64,000 nucleotides of DNA from Colius striatus (GCF_028858725.1 NC_084767.1:15639895-15703894), one strand, 5' to 3'. Shown: positions 24,501-36,490, numbered from the stretch's first letter. Numbers and translations: made by a program. The notes: a model not told the origin generated them from the sequence alone.

Positions 24501-26084
24501 AAAAAAGATTCTCTACTATAGTGAAAGTTTAACACTGTAAGAAATAGCCTAGTTGTTTCATTCCCCTAGATGCAGAAACTGTACTGAAATGTGCATAAGC
24601 AAAAGAAAGTTAGAAGCATAGTCTAAAAGGAGTTTTTAAAAGGCTTTCTTTCCTGAATATTTTCTTACCTATGTTAAATATGCATAGTTCCATCCCTTTA
24701 AAGTGACCAGTAAATGTTTCAGCTGCAAATATTGTTTAAGTTCCAAAGTATTGCACAGTTTAAAATGTGGAGTAAACTTTCCATTACATTTTAAATACAA
24801 GATGTACAGAAGACAATAATCATTTAAAAGACAGATTTCAGTAACTTTTGGCAGTTTGATGGATTTTCTGCCTTCTTACCTGATGAAAATTTCAAGTCAT
24901 ATCCACACTGCCTTTAACAATTTTTCTTTTCCCTTTTTGAGTTAATTACAAAGCCAGCAAACACATCTCCTTTGTGTAAAAAAGAATCCAAAGCAAAGCC
25001 ATCTGCTGCTAAAGCGATACTTAAACTCTCCTTTCTTCTCTTTCTGAAACAAACCACGGTTCCACAGTTTCCAACTGTGACTGAATCCACCAGTGTGTAG
25101 AAAGGCTGCTGAGGAATAAAACAAGCTCTGGAATCCAAGCAGAGGAGAGCAGCAATGAGCAGGGAGGAGAAAGGACCAGTAGTCATGGGGATGGTTTTTT
25201 CTTCACTGCGTGTCTTCCCTCCGCCCTGTCAAACACTTTATCTTGCCAACTTCATTTTCAATTATCTTATCTGTTCTGTAGTGCAAATGTTTGCTCTCTG
25301 TTGGATTTCATACATAAACACCTGCAGATGGCTTATTGTTTTTTTAACCGAGGGAGATACCAAAATACAGTGATCTACTTAGATCATGCACACCCTATTA
25401 AGTGTATCTTTCTTATAGTGCTCTATTGCAATTAAGATCATCATATTTTCATGACAAATTGCTATTTTAGCTTTATTCCAGAGGAATAAGAAAAGCAAGG
25501 CATGACACATTACAGTAGCACTTGTTGAAAAGGGGCTTTGTTATTGTTACTATTTTTCCATTAAAATCCCATACCTTTTATACCTGCTTGTTTATAAAAA
25601 TTAGCATTCCACGTTTCTCTATTAAATATTTACAGTGGACGCTTATGGGACAGGAAAGGAACTGGTCTTTCTTAGGATGTGCTGTTTAGTACATTGCTGT
25701 TTAAATTCTTGAATCTGTACCCAGGTCCACTTAACCCCCAGTATCCCAGTTTCTTGAGCTGAACCATCCCGTGGATCTCCAGTACTAGAAAAAACAGAAG
25801 CAATAGAAAACAGTCCAGAGTTAGAGTGTGTCTGTATAGGGGCAGGCTCAGTAAAACTAGATGAGAATTCCCTCTTAAATTAGAGGAGCAGAAACTTGCA
25901 GACCAAACATTTGAGAAGGTCCTGGAATATGTCTTGCCACATCTGTATTTTCTTTGTGAGAATGATTTTGAAAAGCTGTAAGATGTTTGGGATAAGCAAG
26001 ATTGATGTGGTATCTAAAGTGCGGGTTAGAACTAATTATCTGAAAATATTGTTAGTTGTCATGCTATTGTATTTGCAGAAAATA
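21593..26084. other. NPY6R 5' flank and intergenic DNA
   Basis: Upstream of NPY6R on its strand. Non-coding 5' exons of the receptor may lie here but cannot be placed from sequence alone. There is no CpG island and no clear TATA promoter. One unassigned minus-strand ORF with a signal-peptide-like start (24914-25186) is discussed as a finding; other ORFs are unremarkable. Confidence 0.5.
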
Positions 26085-26330
26085 GGGGTGGAGGGAGCCT
26101 CTGAGATCATCCAGATGAACCTCCTGCTTCAAGTACATTTATAGCTACTCCTGATGTGTTTGCCCTATTTTTTACGCATCTGTGTTAATCCTAGATTGAG
26201 TATTCAAATACCTAATATACTCTTAGGAAAACTTTCTTAACACTTGCCCATAAAATTTCCTTCACTTTAGTTTAGCCCATTGCTTTTTTATTCTAGGTGT
26301 GGTCAGTGAATTCTGAAATTAGAACCAAAA
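26085..26330 (-). mobile_element. Old diverged CR1 relic
   Basis: Reading left to right, the sequence follows the antisense order of a CR1 3' region: a GAGATCATCCAGATGAACC segment, then degraded middle sequence with TATTCAAATACC, then CTTTAGTTTAGCCCATTGCT and a GGTGTGGTCAGTGAA end. Divergence is high and several small gaps would be needed, so this is an ancient copy with approximate ends. A masker run with avian CR1 consensus sequences would settle it. Confidence 0.5.
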
Positions 26331-29300
26331 TGCTACAACTGAGACTGTGAATATACTTTTCTGAAACACTTCTAGCACTTGCTGGGCTTGATTATATTAA
26401 AAATACTGTAAATCACAGCTTTCCCACGGTACTTTCGAATTTCTGCTTCTGGTTGTAGCGTAACCCAGGAAGCGAATCAAGACCTAAACACAGAATGTGC
26501 CAGATATGCATCAGAACAAGGCATAAAATGCATTGTTTATAAAGGGAATAAGTAAATAAAATTAAAAGATATTCTGACTCTATAAACTTCAAGCAAAAGT
26601 CAGGTTGCTTTGTTCCACGGGCCTCTGTTCCTAATAGGACACTACATGTGGCCCTCCATTTGTGGAAGGAGTGAAGTGTTTAACGTGTGATCCCCTTGGT
26701 TTTACAGTCCTATCAGTCAGCAGCCTGATGTGGATTTGGTGTCGTTGTTTCCTGTTGTGAATTAGATCAGATCTGACATCAGAGGTTTGTGGGTGCAGCT
26801 GCTCTTGCTCTGTTTGTGCCTGACGTCGAAGGTATGTATGTGAAATGGAACCTGTGGCTGTGCAGAAAGGGATCATGGGATGTTGTTTTCAGCCAAGTGC
26901 TGTAGCATCTGTTTGCAAAAAAGGTTAATATGAGTAGCAGAATTGTATTTACTTCATATAAATGATCACGTCGTTTCTAAATTGCTCAATATGAAGTGAT
27001 AGGGAAATAGCCTTTATCAGTAGACCTTGATAACTAACTGGAAGGCAGGACCGCAACTGTAATAAGAAGTGAACCTTATGTGTAACCTGATAACAAAAAG
27101 TTAAAATGTATTGCAGATAAGACTGCAGCTGGCTTGCCAATGGTGAGTGTGAATTTAGTAGCTCTGCATTTGTGGGATTTCAGCAGCTCAAAGATGACTG
27201 TATCACAGGAAACAGTAGGATTTTTTATATGTTTACCAAAGGATTTTGTTGGGGATTTCTGTCTCAGTTTGCAAAACAAACAAATTAACAAGAAAGTTCA
27301 AAACAATCAGTATACTGATTCTCCATACACTAAATACCAGTCATTGTACTGATTATCACCTCATCACAACCATTCCAATAAAAGCCTGAACCTAAAAGCC
27401 TTTCAGGTATGGTATTGGTACTGAAATCAATGGAACATCCTCTCCAAGCATCTAGAGGTATGACCTCAGCTTGTGTAAATGCTCACAAGATGGCTCAAAA
27501 CCAGGTGGCGATTAACCATTACAAGCACAGAGCTCTGGGCACTGTCATCTGGAGCAGAGAGCTCATAGCTAACCAGGGGCCATGTCTGTGAAGTGCAGTC
27601 TCATCCTGATTACAGTGAAGGCATGCTGTTACTCTGGCTTCTAGGCTGTGGCACAGAGACCATAGACAGTGTGGAAAACCAGGATAAGTGACTAAGTGCC
27701 ATAATAAATAGTTCTTCAAACCTCGAGGCTGTAATAACACCAGTTGCATTGGCAACAGCCTCTTGGTGAAAAATACTCCAGTGTACAAATCCTTTAAGCT
27801 CACCTTTTGCCTTGACACTTAAGTGATTCCTTGCTCTGCAGGAATCTTTGCTGATGGCTGGCCACTCTAAGCCTTTGCTTTTGCTTGGTTTGCTTTGCTG
27901 CTTCTCCCATGTAGCTGTGCAGCAGTCCTTGTCCCTACCAGGTGCACTCCCTTCCTCAGAAAGCATGATTTTGTAGAGAGGTGTACATTTGATTTCTCAG
28001 CTTCCTAGGTGAAAGAGCTCTTGAATAACAGTTCGGATAAGAGCTGGTTCACTCTCCTATAACATCTCTGAAAGATCTTGAGTACTTCTTCCTAATAAGT
28101 GTTATTTTTGTATAGCACTTCAAAGAGGCACAGAGAAATAAGCAAGAATAATTGGAAATATGTTAGTGTCAGATGTGCTGGTTAATGTCAGGAGAGTAAG
28201 ATAATATGCTATGATGAAGGAAAACCACAGTCTCTTTATATTTTCCTGTTTTGTCGTGAGATCAACACCCTAACAGTTTCTTTTGCAAATAGGTTAGAAT
28301 TTGACCAAATTAGCACCATCTGAACATCACCTAAATATGCACTGTAATTATTTTTTTCCCAAAGATCATGCAGATAAAGAATTAATGTATATGTGTAAGT
28401 TGGAGCACTGCTCTGTGATGCAGATTTTTTTTTCCTAATTGGAAAACAATTATTACCAAAATTGCTCAGATTCACTGCCTGAAGCTGAGGTTTCACTCCA
28501 CTGTACTGTGTAGCTCTAGAAAGTAGCTTTGTGATAACTTTGATACATCGTTCTTGTCTGTTCTTCTCAATTAGGTCATGCCCAGAATGAAAAGTCAACT
28601 GCTTTATCTTTAAATAAGTTACTTAAAATAGCAGATTCATTTTAAAAATGATATTGTGTCATGCACTTTTGGCTAATTTCTGGACCTTATTCAGCTGGCA
28701 GACAACTGCAATGGATATTGATGTACTCTCTGGCTGGATGGTTAGCAGTTTTATTTTTTGGGTGAGCCAAGTTACTTTTCTTACTGAAAGAGAGATATGT
28801 GAGTAATTGTAATAGGCGTGTGACAGCATTAATTCATATTTTATAAGTTTCCACTTTCCAAACCCTGGTTTATTCACTTGTAGCTTTCTCAAACTTCTGC
28901 AGATGATGTTTTCTAAGAGTGATCTCTTCCAAAGAACAGGTTATTTCAATAGCTCACAGATTTGGAGGGAATGTGCTCATTTGTACCTCTGTTATTTGTT
29001 TTGTTTTGTTTTTCCATTCTACAGTCTTTTTATAGCAACATTGTGAGCACCAAACCCTACTGTTCTCATGCCATGACATTTTTCACTGTCCTATTTATTA
29101 ACTAAGAAATAAATAAGCAAAAGGTTTTTCATGTTAATCTCAGTCTATTTCAATCTTCCTGCGTGTTTCAAACTGTTCATAACAGTTTTGATTTTCTGAA
29201 TTGAAAATATGAATTCTAGATTGCTGTATTGTGTCTAGAAAGTCTTACTGTTATACACTCACTTTTAAAAATTTCTTGAATAGTACAGATGTCTTAGAGC

Positions 29301-32300
29301 TAATTTCAGGCAGATACATACTGAGCTTCATAATGTAACACCTCCTGCTGTTTTCAAACAAAGCTAAATGTCAGTCATGAAAAAGCACCACATAAACCAC
29401 CCTACAGAGGTTCTGTGGAATGAGAAATAAATGGGGCCTGGAAACAGCTAAGAAAAAAGAAACCAACCCATCAGATTTTAATTTTAACTGGAAAATACAT
29501 GAAAAAAGATTTGCATATGGAAAAGATCAGAGCACAGCTGAGATTGCTGCTGGCTCCAGGTCTTCCTTTGCAAAACTTGTGATCCTGGTCTGTCTTGGAC
29601 TAAAATACACTGAAAGAGCCACTCTCTCACATCTGTCACAGTACTACTAGATTCTTTGATCCTTGACAAGAACCTTGACTTTTCAGATCATATTTTGCTG
29701 TCTTACTTTCATCCCTTCACTCCAAATTATGACCAGCTTTTATGTAAACATTTTGGAAAGAAAAGAAAGGAAACCATCAATTACAACAGGAGAGCAAAAA
29801 GATGAAAAAGGAAAAAAAGAAATTGAGCTTCAGAGGGAAATGGAGAGAGGGCAGGATTTAAGGAGAAAAGGTTGTGTAAGTCCAATGAAAAGGATGCAAA
29901 TTCGGCTTTCTGTTGACTTTCTGCTTCACCCTTCACAAAGGTATGTTTCTTTGTTTCAGAACACTCCCTTTACAAAGGTGTCAGGGAGGGTTTTGTTCAG
30001 TAAGATGAACTTTTGATACTACTTCCTGAAGAAATAGTCCCTGTGGGTTATTCTGTAGTTACCTTAAAGCAAATAAAAGACAGAAGTAGTGTTTTATTCC
30101 CCATCTGAATTTGCACAGGGTAGATATCTAGTTTCCTCTCAGTGTATTTTAATAATTTTTTTTTTCCAGTGAAAACCCTCTCACAACCAGTCCTAATTCA
30201 TGAGAGTCTCAAAAGTAAGCTCACAGATTTGATGTTTATACAGATTAAAATACAACTGCAGAACAGAGCAAAACAGATTTTTTTTTGCCAAAAAGAATTA
30301 GGGTTGAATCTTGTCTGTGTGCATTGAGGAAAAAAAAACAGGCTGAAATGTGTCTGCTGAAAGGTAAAACCAGGCCTAAATCTAGAGGACTGCACTATAG
30401 TAACAAAACAAACTCATAAAGAGTCCAGTTGATACATTTAAATTGTTGTTTTGTTTTGTTTTTTTAAAAAATGAATCAACACCTGTTGACTACAGAAGCC
30501 ATCCATGCTGGTATAAACTAGATTAAAGACATTGAAACAAATTAAAAGGATGTGACTTTGTGTTTATCCAAGGGTTTAGGTAGCCAAAATATTTATAACT
30601 AAAAAGAGCCACTTTTAACTTCTTAATGTCCTTATATTGCCCTTGATGCTCTTTTCCAAAGCTTCAGTAGTCCTTTTCTGTCTTACAAGTTTGAACCGAT
30701 GAAACAGCAAGCAGAAGAATGTTTATTTAGGGACCAAAATTGCTGTCAAGACTTTCTTAAGAATTTATTTTGTATCAGCTTTTACTAAGAATATAGGCTA
30801 AAGTAAGAAGTCCTGTGCTAGAAAGGGACTGTTTACGTGCCTGTTTTAGGATCTCTTGAGCAGCAATGCCCTCCTGTGGACTCTAGGTTATACGCTTTCT
30901 ACTGGAATAATTGGAATGTTTTATGCATGAAAAAACGTATTTTCCCTTCCTTCTAATACTGACTTACTAAAATAGCCCATGAAGACATCTAACAGAGCAT
31001 TATTTGGCAAGTGTCTCTGGTTTGAGAAACACATTTTCTTTAGTTGATGATAGAGGTGGAGCTTTTACCTCTGCTAGAAACTTAAACTGCTTATACAATG
31101 AATTTTCATCTGTAGGTTGCTGTCAGGATTAAAACAAAGTAATGGTGTGACTGTCATGTCAGGAGAGGTAAAGTATGTATTTCTTTCTAATGGTGTTTGC
31201 CTAAGGACTTTTAAGTACATAGGATAATAATATGCATTTACTTCTATATAGTTAAAAGCAGTTAAAAAACATGGTGGAGAAACTTCTATAGCTGCTGTAT
31301 GTCTGTTTCAGCAGACTTATCACATCTTAGAAGCACAGGGTGAGACTCCTTTTTTGATTCTCTGGTACCTGTGTATCTCACGTTTGCAGTGGCCCACCTA
31401 GCTAGAGCGATACAGAACATTTCTGGAACATAGTTCATAGCAATGTCTATAACAAGAGTCCTGGTGCACTGGTGGAGTGAATGGATGCCTTGACAGGCAT
31501 AAATCTGGCAGGAATTTGAGAGGTCTAGTTGGAGTCTCTGTGCTGGCTCAGATGACCTGGGAGGTATGAAGGTCTGTGGGATATGCAGGAGAAACTGATG
31601 CGTAGCTCTCTAGGAAACCCTGTGTCACTGGAGCCTGCTGGTAGGTCTCAGGACACAGGCACATTTGCAGCATGCTTGGCCCATTCACTGTGGGGACTGA
31701 ACTCTCAGAACATGACTGGGTGAATACATGAACTACAGGAGGTTGCTTACACGACGGTTGGGAAAGGACAGTGGAAAGGACACCAGGTCAAGTGGATGCT
31801 GACATTTTTGTAGTATCAGAGTAGACATTTATATCTGCAAGACATGAGTGTATATATGCATTTTAAAGGTGTTTTCCTTTTGTTAGTCAACCAGTCAGAA
31901 GTGCAAATGATGAGGAAGCAGCTGGGCTATACTTGTGTCAGTAGCACAGTATTTTGCCTACCGATTCGTTCACAAGACCCTCATGTCCTGCTGAAAGAAG
32001 TGACTCTCTCTGATCTCTTCCTTGGCCTACTTGTCTATCCTGCTTTCAGGGAGAGAAAAAGAGCTGTAAACAAAGGTTTGTCTCTGTTGTCTCTTGAGGC
32101 CATAATTAGGGCTCATAATTGAGGCCTCTCAATTTTTCTTGCTTTTTGCTGTAAATTATTAAGGGTTTATAAAATTCTCATGAGTTATTTTCTTCATGAA
32201 AAAGACATTAATTTATCTTGGGAAGGGCCACATGGTTTTTACAACAAGTGGTAGGCAAAATGTATTTTTGTATTTCCTGTAATTGTTTGCAGCTTGCAGA

Positions 32301-34199
32301 TGGCCTCTGGGTAGAAGGTGTTTGTTTTTTTTTTTTTAATATAGTAGGATATGTTTGTCTATTTTAAACCTCCAAATACTTCAGTGACATTACAGGTACA
32401 TTTGCTTTTCCAAAAACTAGATAAAATGACTGTGTTTGTTCATGTGTTGAGAGAAATTGATCTAAACACGCGTATCTTTCTGTGTAAGTGCTTGTCAAAC
32501 ATGGACACTTAATATTCCTCACATATTAATAAGTTACTCTTAACAGACTTGGCTGTAACAGAAAATCAAAATCCAATGTAGGAGAAATCATCACTATATT
32601 GCAAGTGCTAGTCCTACTGGTTAACGATAAGCATAGCCTTTGAGACTAAAGCATGAAAACTGGCCCACTGGTAGAAATGAAGCCAGAATTTTACTAGCAG
32701 TGTTAATCACTGGAGTTGTTACCATCTGAAGAGGAATAAGAAAGAATCTTTATGCTGAAATGTTCTGCCTCTCTGCACTTCATCTCAGGCTATAGTTAAA
32801 TTACCTTCCATCACAGGCAGTGTTATGCTTGTATCTGTGAGCCTCCAAGGGTGCATTTCCACAGCACTTGATCTAAACTGGGGGGATGTTGCAGTTCTGC
32901 TTCCTCCCTCCTGCCAGCGCCAACGTTCTGCAAAAAAACTGTTTCAGAAAGCTGAGGCAGCTAAATCTGAAGCCTCATTTTGTGCTAAAATTACTTTTGT
33001 CCGTCTCAGTTCTCTTAAGTGGTTTGCTTTGTGGTTGTACAGGCATCAAGGCTGGCACACGGGAGAAGGCTGGATGACAACACTGGAGGGCACCAGTCCC
33101 AGTGTAGATCAATTCAGACAACTGTGGAACTATGTGCTGGTACGGTGCCTAATATAAAATGGTAACTATTAGGTCAGGACAGTTGCAATAGTCAGTGTAA
33201 ACTTTTATAAAGGCTCCCAGGACAGGTGTTGGATGCAAAACTTGCATTCTTCCCCAGCAAGGGATTGGTAACGTGCCTGACAGGGGATACAGGATTTGAA
33301 CTTGCTGGAAACTAGGTGGTCTGATAGGTATTTTTTATTAACCCAGTCCTCAAACCCTCTGATTTCTGGTACAATAATCTGAACTTCCCATCTGTGACTC
33401 AGGAGGGACAAGATGACTTTTGACTGTGTGGTTTGGCACCAATGCTCTTGGATGCTGCGGAGAATAGCACGGATAGGCTCTTGAAAGCCAAGCACTGAGG
33501 TATAAACCAAGTATTGCGTAGGGAACTTCAAGGAAGATTTTTGCAGATCAAACACTTTCTTCAGAGGCATGGACCTTAAATGTCTGGCAAATACTGGAGG
33601 ACGAAAAATATCAGAAAGGTCAGAAATGCACTAGTTGGTAATTCTCAACTTGTGCTAATTGGTAGAGGTAACGTGACCCTTTCATAGGGAACGGCATCCT
33701 AAAAGATTTTGGGAAACATCTATAGAATCATCGTCACAGATGAGACGAGGCAGGGCTGCTTTTCACGGTCTGGTGCCTGAAAAACCAAAGCGACAGAAAA
33801 CAAGGAGCAGAGCCAACAGGGAGAGATGCCCCAACAGAAGAGGAAGCCTTATCACCTGAGTAGGGCCCACAGCATATCGGCATAAACATTCCCGTCACAC
33901 AGAGGGAGAGTGGGTTGAGTACTCTACAGATGGATGCCTTAACACTTCACAGGTTCCTGAGGTTTATGCTCACGCTAATGTCTTCAAGCGGCCGCTCTTT
34001 AAGGTACTGTTAAAGTATTTAAAAAAAATTCAACCAAAACAAAGAGGGATACACCTCACTCTTAGTCATGTCACGGAGCATGCACACCCTGGAACAGCTC
34101 CAGCCATGGCTCTAGGAAAACGCCTCCTTTTCCGAGCGCAGGAGAGAGGGAGGGGTGAGGGAAACGGGAAATGTGAGAGGAACCAGCAGGAAGAGCTGC
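26331..34199. other. Intergenic, no gene seen
   Basis: Long non-coding stretch. Purine-rich tracts occur near 29755-29830 and T runs near 30150 and 32325. The longest open frames (27610-27966, 28236-28598 and 33205-33570, all minus, about 120 codons each) have no recognised domain. Sequence becomes GC-richer and CpG-richer after about 33.9 kb as the HNRNPA0 island begins; a NotI-type GCGGCCGC lies near 33988. Confidence 0.5.
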
Positions 34200-34394
34200 C
34201 CGAGAGAACAGATGGGGGAGCCAGGCTGGGGCTGGCGGGGCGCAGCGGGTAAGGCGGCCGCAGGGCAGAGCCCGGCCGGGCCCGGGCGTGCGGCGCGGCC
34301 GCCCAACGGTCACAGCGTTTCAAACGCTCCCGCGCGAGCCGCCGCGGGGCGGGGCCTCCAGGGAGAAAGCGCGCGGCCGCGGCCGAGCGAGCTC

Positions 34395-34399
34395 ATTGG
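34395..34399 (-). promoter_or_regulatory. Inverted CCAAT box (distal)
   Basis: ATTGG within CTCATTGGCTG, an NF-Y-type element about 350 bp upstream of the likely HNRNPA0 start region. Confidence 0.6.
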
Positions 34400-34652
34400 C
34401 TGCCGCCCGCGGGCGCGACGCACGGGCCGCGCCCCGCCCCTTCTCCCGGCGCGCGCGGCTGGCGTCCTGCGTCGGCGGCCGCTGCGGCGCGACTCTGATG
34501 GGTCCCCGCCGCGTCCGTCAGCCGCGAACCCTCGCGCTTGCTGCCGACGCGCGGCGGAGGTCGCGCCTCCCGATTCGTCGCCGCTCCCGTCGATCGCGCC
34601 GGAGGCCCCGCCCCCGAAGGTGAGCGGCGGACGGCTCCGGCGGCGCGCGCTC

Positions 34653-34657
34653 ATTGG
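34653..34657 (-). promoter_or_regulatory. Inverted CCAAT box (proximal)
   Basis: ATTGG within CTCATTGGTTG, sharing its flanks with the distal copy. It sits about 85 bp upstream of the YY1-type element, the usual NF-Y position in TATA-less promoters. Confidence 0.65.
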
Positions 34658-34672
34658 TTGCGGCGGCGCGGA

Positions 34673-34682
34673 GGGGCGGGGC
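34673..34682 (+). promoter_or_regulatory. GC box (Sp1-type)
   Basis: GGGGCGGGGC, a consensus Sp/KLF site, 15 bp downstream of the proximal CCAAT box and about 60 bp before the YY1-type element. Confidence 0.65.
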
Positions 34683-34739
34683 TCCCAGAGTCCCCTTTGT
34701 GTGGGCACCAGTCGCCGGCCGAGCTCTAGAGGAGTAGCA

Positions 34740-34750
34740 GCCGCCATTTT
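34740..34750 (+). promoter_or_regulatory. YY1-type element near transcription start
   Basis: GCCGCCATTTT is the reverse complement of the consensus YY1 site AAAATGGCGGC. In CpG-island promoters this element commonly lies just downstream of the start site, which suggests an HNRNPA0 leader of about 300 bases. Confidence 0.6.
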
Positions 34751-35040
34751 GTGTGTGCCTGTGTTTTCCCCCCCCACCCCCACCCCCCTTTCTGCGGGAG
34801 CGGCGGCAGCCGGGACGCCCCGTCTCTTCTGCTGGTCAGGTGAGGCGAAGCGAAGGCGTTGGGTCAGGCCGAGGGAGCCATCGCCGGCGGCTGCCGCAGC
34901 CGGGAGGTCGCTCCGTTCGCTACAAGCGAGGGGGAAGAAGCAGCAAGACGGAGAAGGGGGGGAAAAAACCTTCGGAGCTGCCCCCCAACAGGAGGAGGAG
35001 TCTCGGCGCCAGGCGCAGCCCCGGCACCGGCGGCGGCAGC
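34751..35040 (+). other. HNRNPA0 5' leader
   Basis: Probable 5' UTR. It has a C-rich tract (34768-34788: runs of 8, 5 and 6 C split by single A), no ATG in any frame, and no stop in the HNRNPA0 frame after the TAG at 34735-34737. A near-perfect splice donor, CAG|GTGAGG, lies at 34837-34845, although HNRNPA0 is known as an intronless gene. The ATG has a strong context, with A at -3 and G at +4. Confidence 0.65.
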
Positions 35041-35970
35041 ATGGAGAACTCGCAGCTGTGCAAGCTGTTCATCGGCGGCCTCAACGTGCAGACCACGGAG
35101 GCTGGGCTGCGGGAGCACTTCGCGGCCTACGGCACCCTCACCGATTGCGTGGTCGTGCTCAACCCGCAGACCAAGCGCTCCCGTTGCTTCGGCTTCGTCA
35201 CCTACTCGGCGGTGGAGGAGGCCGACGCCGCCATGGCCGCCTCCCCTCACGCCGTGGACGGGAACGCGGTGGAGCTGAAGCGGGCCGTGTCCCGCGAGGA
35301 CTCGGCCAAGCCGGGGGCCCACGCTAAGGTGAAGAAGCTCTTTGTGGGCGGCCTCAAAGGGGACGTGGGGGAAGGGGACCTGGTGCAGCATTTCAGCCAG
35401 TTCGGCCCCGTGGAGAAGGCCGAGATCATCGCCGACAAACAGAGCGGGAAAAAGCGCGGCTTCGGCTTCGTCTATTTCCAGAACCACGACGCGGCCGACA
35501 AGGCAGCCGTGGTCAAGTTCCACCCGATCCAGGGCCACCGCGTGGAGGTCAAGAAGGCCGTGCCCAAGGAGGACATCCAGTCGGGCGGTGGAGGCGGCGG
35601 CTCTTCCAGGCCCTCCCGGGGCGGCAGAGGAGGAGGAAGGGGTCGGGGCGGCGGCAACCGGGATCACAACGGCCTTTCCAAGGGAGGCGGTGGTTACAAT
35701 AGCTACGGCGGCTACGGGGGAGGAGGCGGCGGCGGCGGTTACGGCTCCTATGGCAGCGGCTCTTACGGAGGCGGCGGCGGAGGGGGCGGCGGCGACTACG
35801 GCAACGGGTACGGCGGGTTCGGCAGCTACAGCCAGCATCAGTCCTCCTACGGCCCCATGAAGAGCGGCGGAGGAGGTGGAGGAGGGGGCGGCAACTGGGG
35901 GGGCCGCAGTAACAGTGGACCGTACAGAGGAGGCTACGGTGGGGGAGGCTACGGGGGCGGCTCTTTCTGA
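35041..35970 (+). CDS. HNRNPA0: Heterogeneous nuclear ribonucleoprotein A0
   Basis: Complete intronless gene encoding 309 residues (human about 305). hnRNP A0 is a nuclear/cytoplasmic RNA-binding protein of the A/B family that binds AU-rich mRNAs and affects their stability and translation, notably after MAPKAPK2 signalling. RRM1 spans about 7-86 (RNP2 LFIGGL, RNP1 RCFGFVTY), and RRM2 about 98-175 (RNP2 LFVGGL, RNP1 RGFGFVYF). A glycine-rich low-complexity tail follows from 182, with an RGG-like patch (193-204) and repeated GGY/SYG units. S84 in LKRAVS fits the MK2 consensus and the known MK2 site. The C-terminus resembles the hnRNP A1 M9/PY nuclear-import signal: SSYGPMK at 268-274 and GPY at 293-295. 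The start is the only ATG in the leader and gives the family N-terminus [10 protein letters not shown]. Poly-glycine runs of 8, 9 and 9 are prone to length change. Confidence 0.98.
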   Translation: MENSQLCKLFIGGLNVQTTEAGLREHFAAYGTLTDCVVVLNPQTKRSRCFGFVTYSAVEEADAAMAASPHAVDGNAVELKRAVSREDSAKPGAHAKVKKLFVGGLKGDVGEGDLVQHFSQFGPVEKAEIIADKQSGKKRGFGFVYFQNHDAADKAAVVKFHPIQGHRVEVKKAVPKEDIQSGGGGGGSSRPSRGGRGGGRGRGGGNRDHNGLSKGGGGYNSYGGYGGGGGGGGYGSYGSGSYGGGGGGGGGDYGNGYGGFGSYSQHQSSYGPMKSGGGGGGGGGNWGGRSNSGPYRGGYGGGGYGGGSF

Positions 35971-36484
35971 GCTGGAGCGCCCATACCCATTGGGGGTGGC
36001 GCGGAGAGCCCTCCCTTTGCTACGGGGCAGCTTCTAAATGGTTTCTCCCCTCATTCGCCGAAGGGCAGCTCCTTTTAAATGCCTCCCTGCTGTGGGAGCG
36101 GCTCCTAAATGCCCCCTGAGGGTCGCCTCTGCTGCCTGTGCCACTTCTTTCTCTCTGAAGATGGACTGGGCCCCACATACACATACTTTGTGTTACAGTC
36201 ATTGATGGACTCTATTTTTTTATTATTACTTGGACCTTGGTCGTTTTTATACTAGCAACGAAAAATGTCTTGGTTTAATTTGTTTTTTGAGGGTATGGGG
36301 TGGGAACTGTCTTGCTGATCTGGAGTAAAAACTGGGGAGGGTTATGGGGGAATTTCCTTTGTTGTAAGGACTCGATACCTGGCTACTGCATTTTTTTCTA
36401 CAAAATCTACTCGGATCCCATGACTGAAATTAACGTTTCTGTAAAGGAGGAAAAAAAAATCGTTTTTACGTTTTTTATTTTTTA

Positions 36485-36490
36485 AATAAA
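36485..36490 (+). promoter_or_regulatory. HNRNPA0 proximal poly(A) signal
   Basis: AATAAA about 515 bases after the stop codon, followed by a GTGTTCATTG stretch and a T-rich tract, as expected downstream of a cleavage site. Confidence 0.65.

Larger units (their letters stand above)
34200..34760 (+). promoter_or_regulatory. HNRNPA0 CpG-island promoter
   Basis: Very CpG-rich, TATA-less sequence directly upstream of HNRNPA0; the island continues through the coding region to about 35960. It contains two inverted CCAAT boxes, a GC box and a YY1-type element, listed separately, a typical layout for a housekeeping gene. The start of transcription is probably close to the YY1-type element. Minus-strand open frames within this interval are expected from the GC content and are not called as genes. 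Confidence 0.8.

Noticed and set aside
27610-27966. 118-codon minus-strand ORF
   Set aside because: No domain, no splice partners and ordinary intergenic composition; length is within chance for a region of this size.
34310-34783. 157-codon minus-strand ORF in the HNRNPA0 CpG island
   Set aside because: Stop codons are rare in any frame of such GC-rich DNA, and the translation is arginine/alanine/proline low complexity. No domain or conserved start is visible.
34864-35838. 324-codon minus-strand ORF opposite HNRNPA0
   Set aside because: A shadow of the HNRNPA0 coding sequence, caused by GC-rich codon third positions; its sequence is an alanine/valine-rich mirror of the glycine tail.
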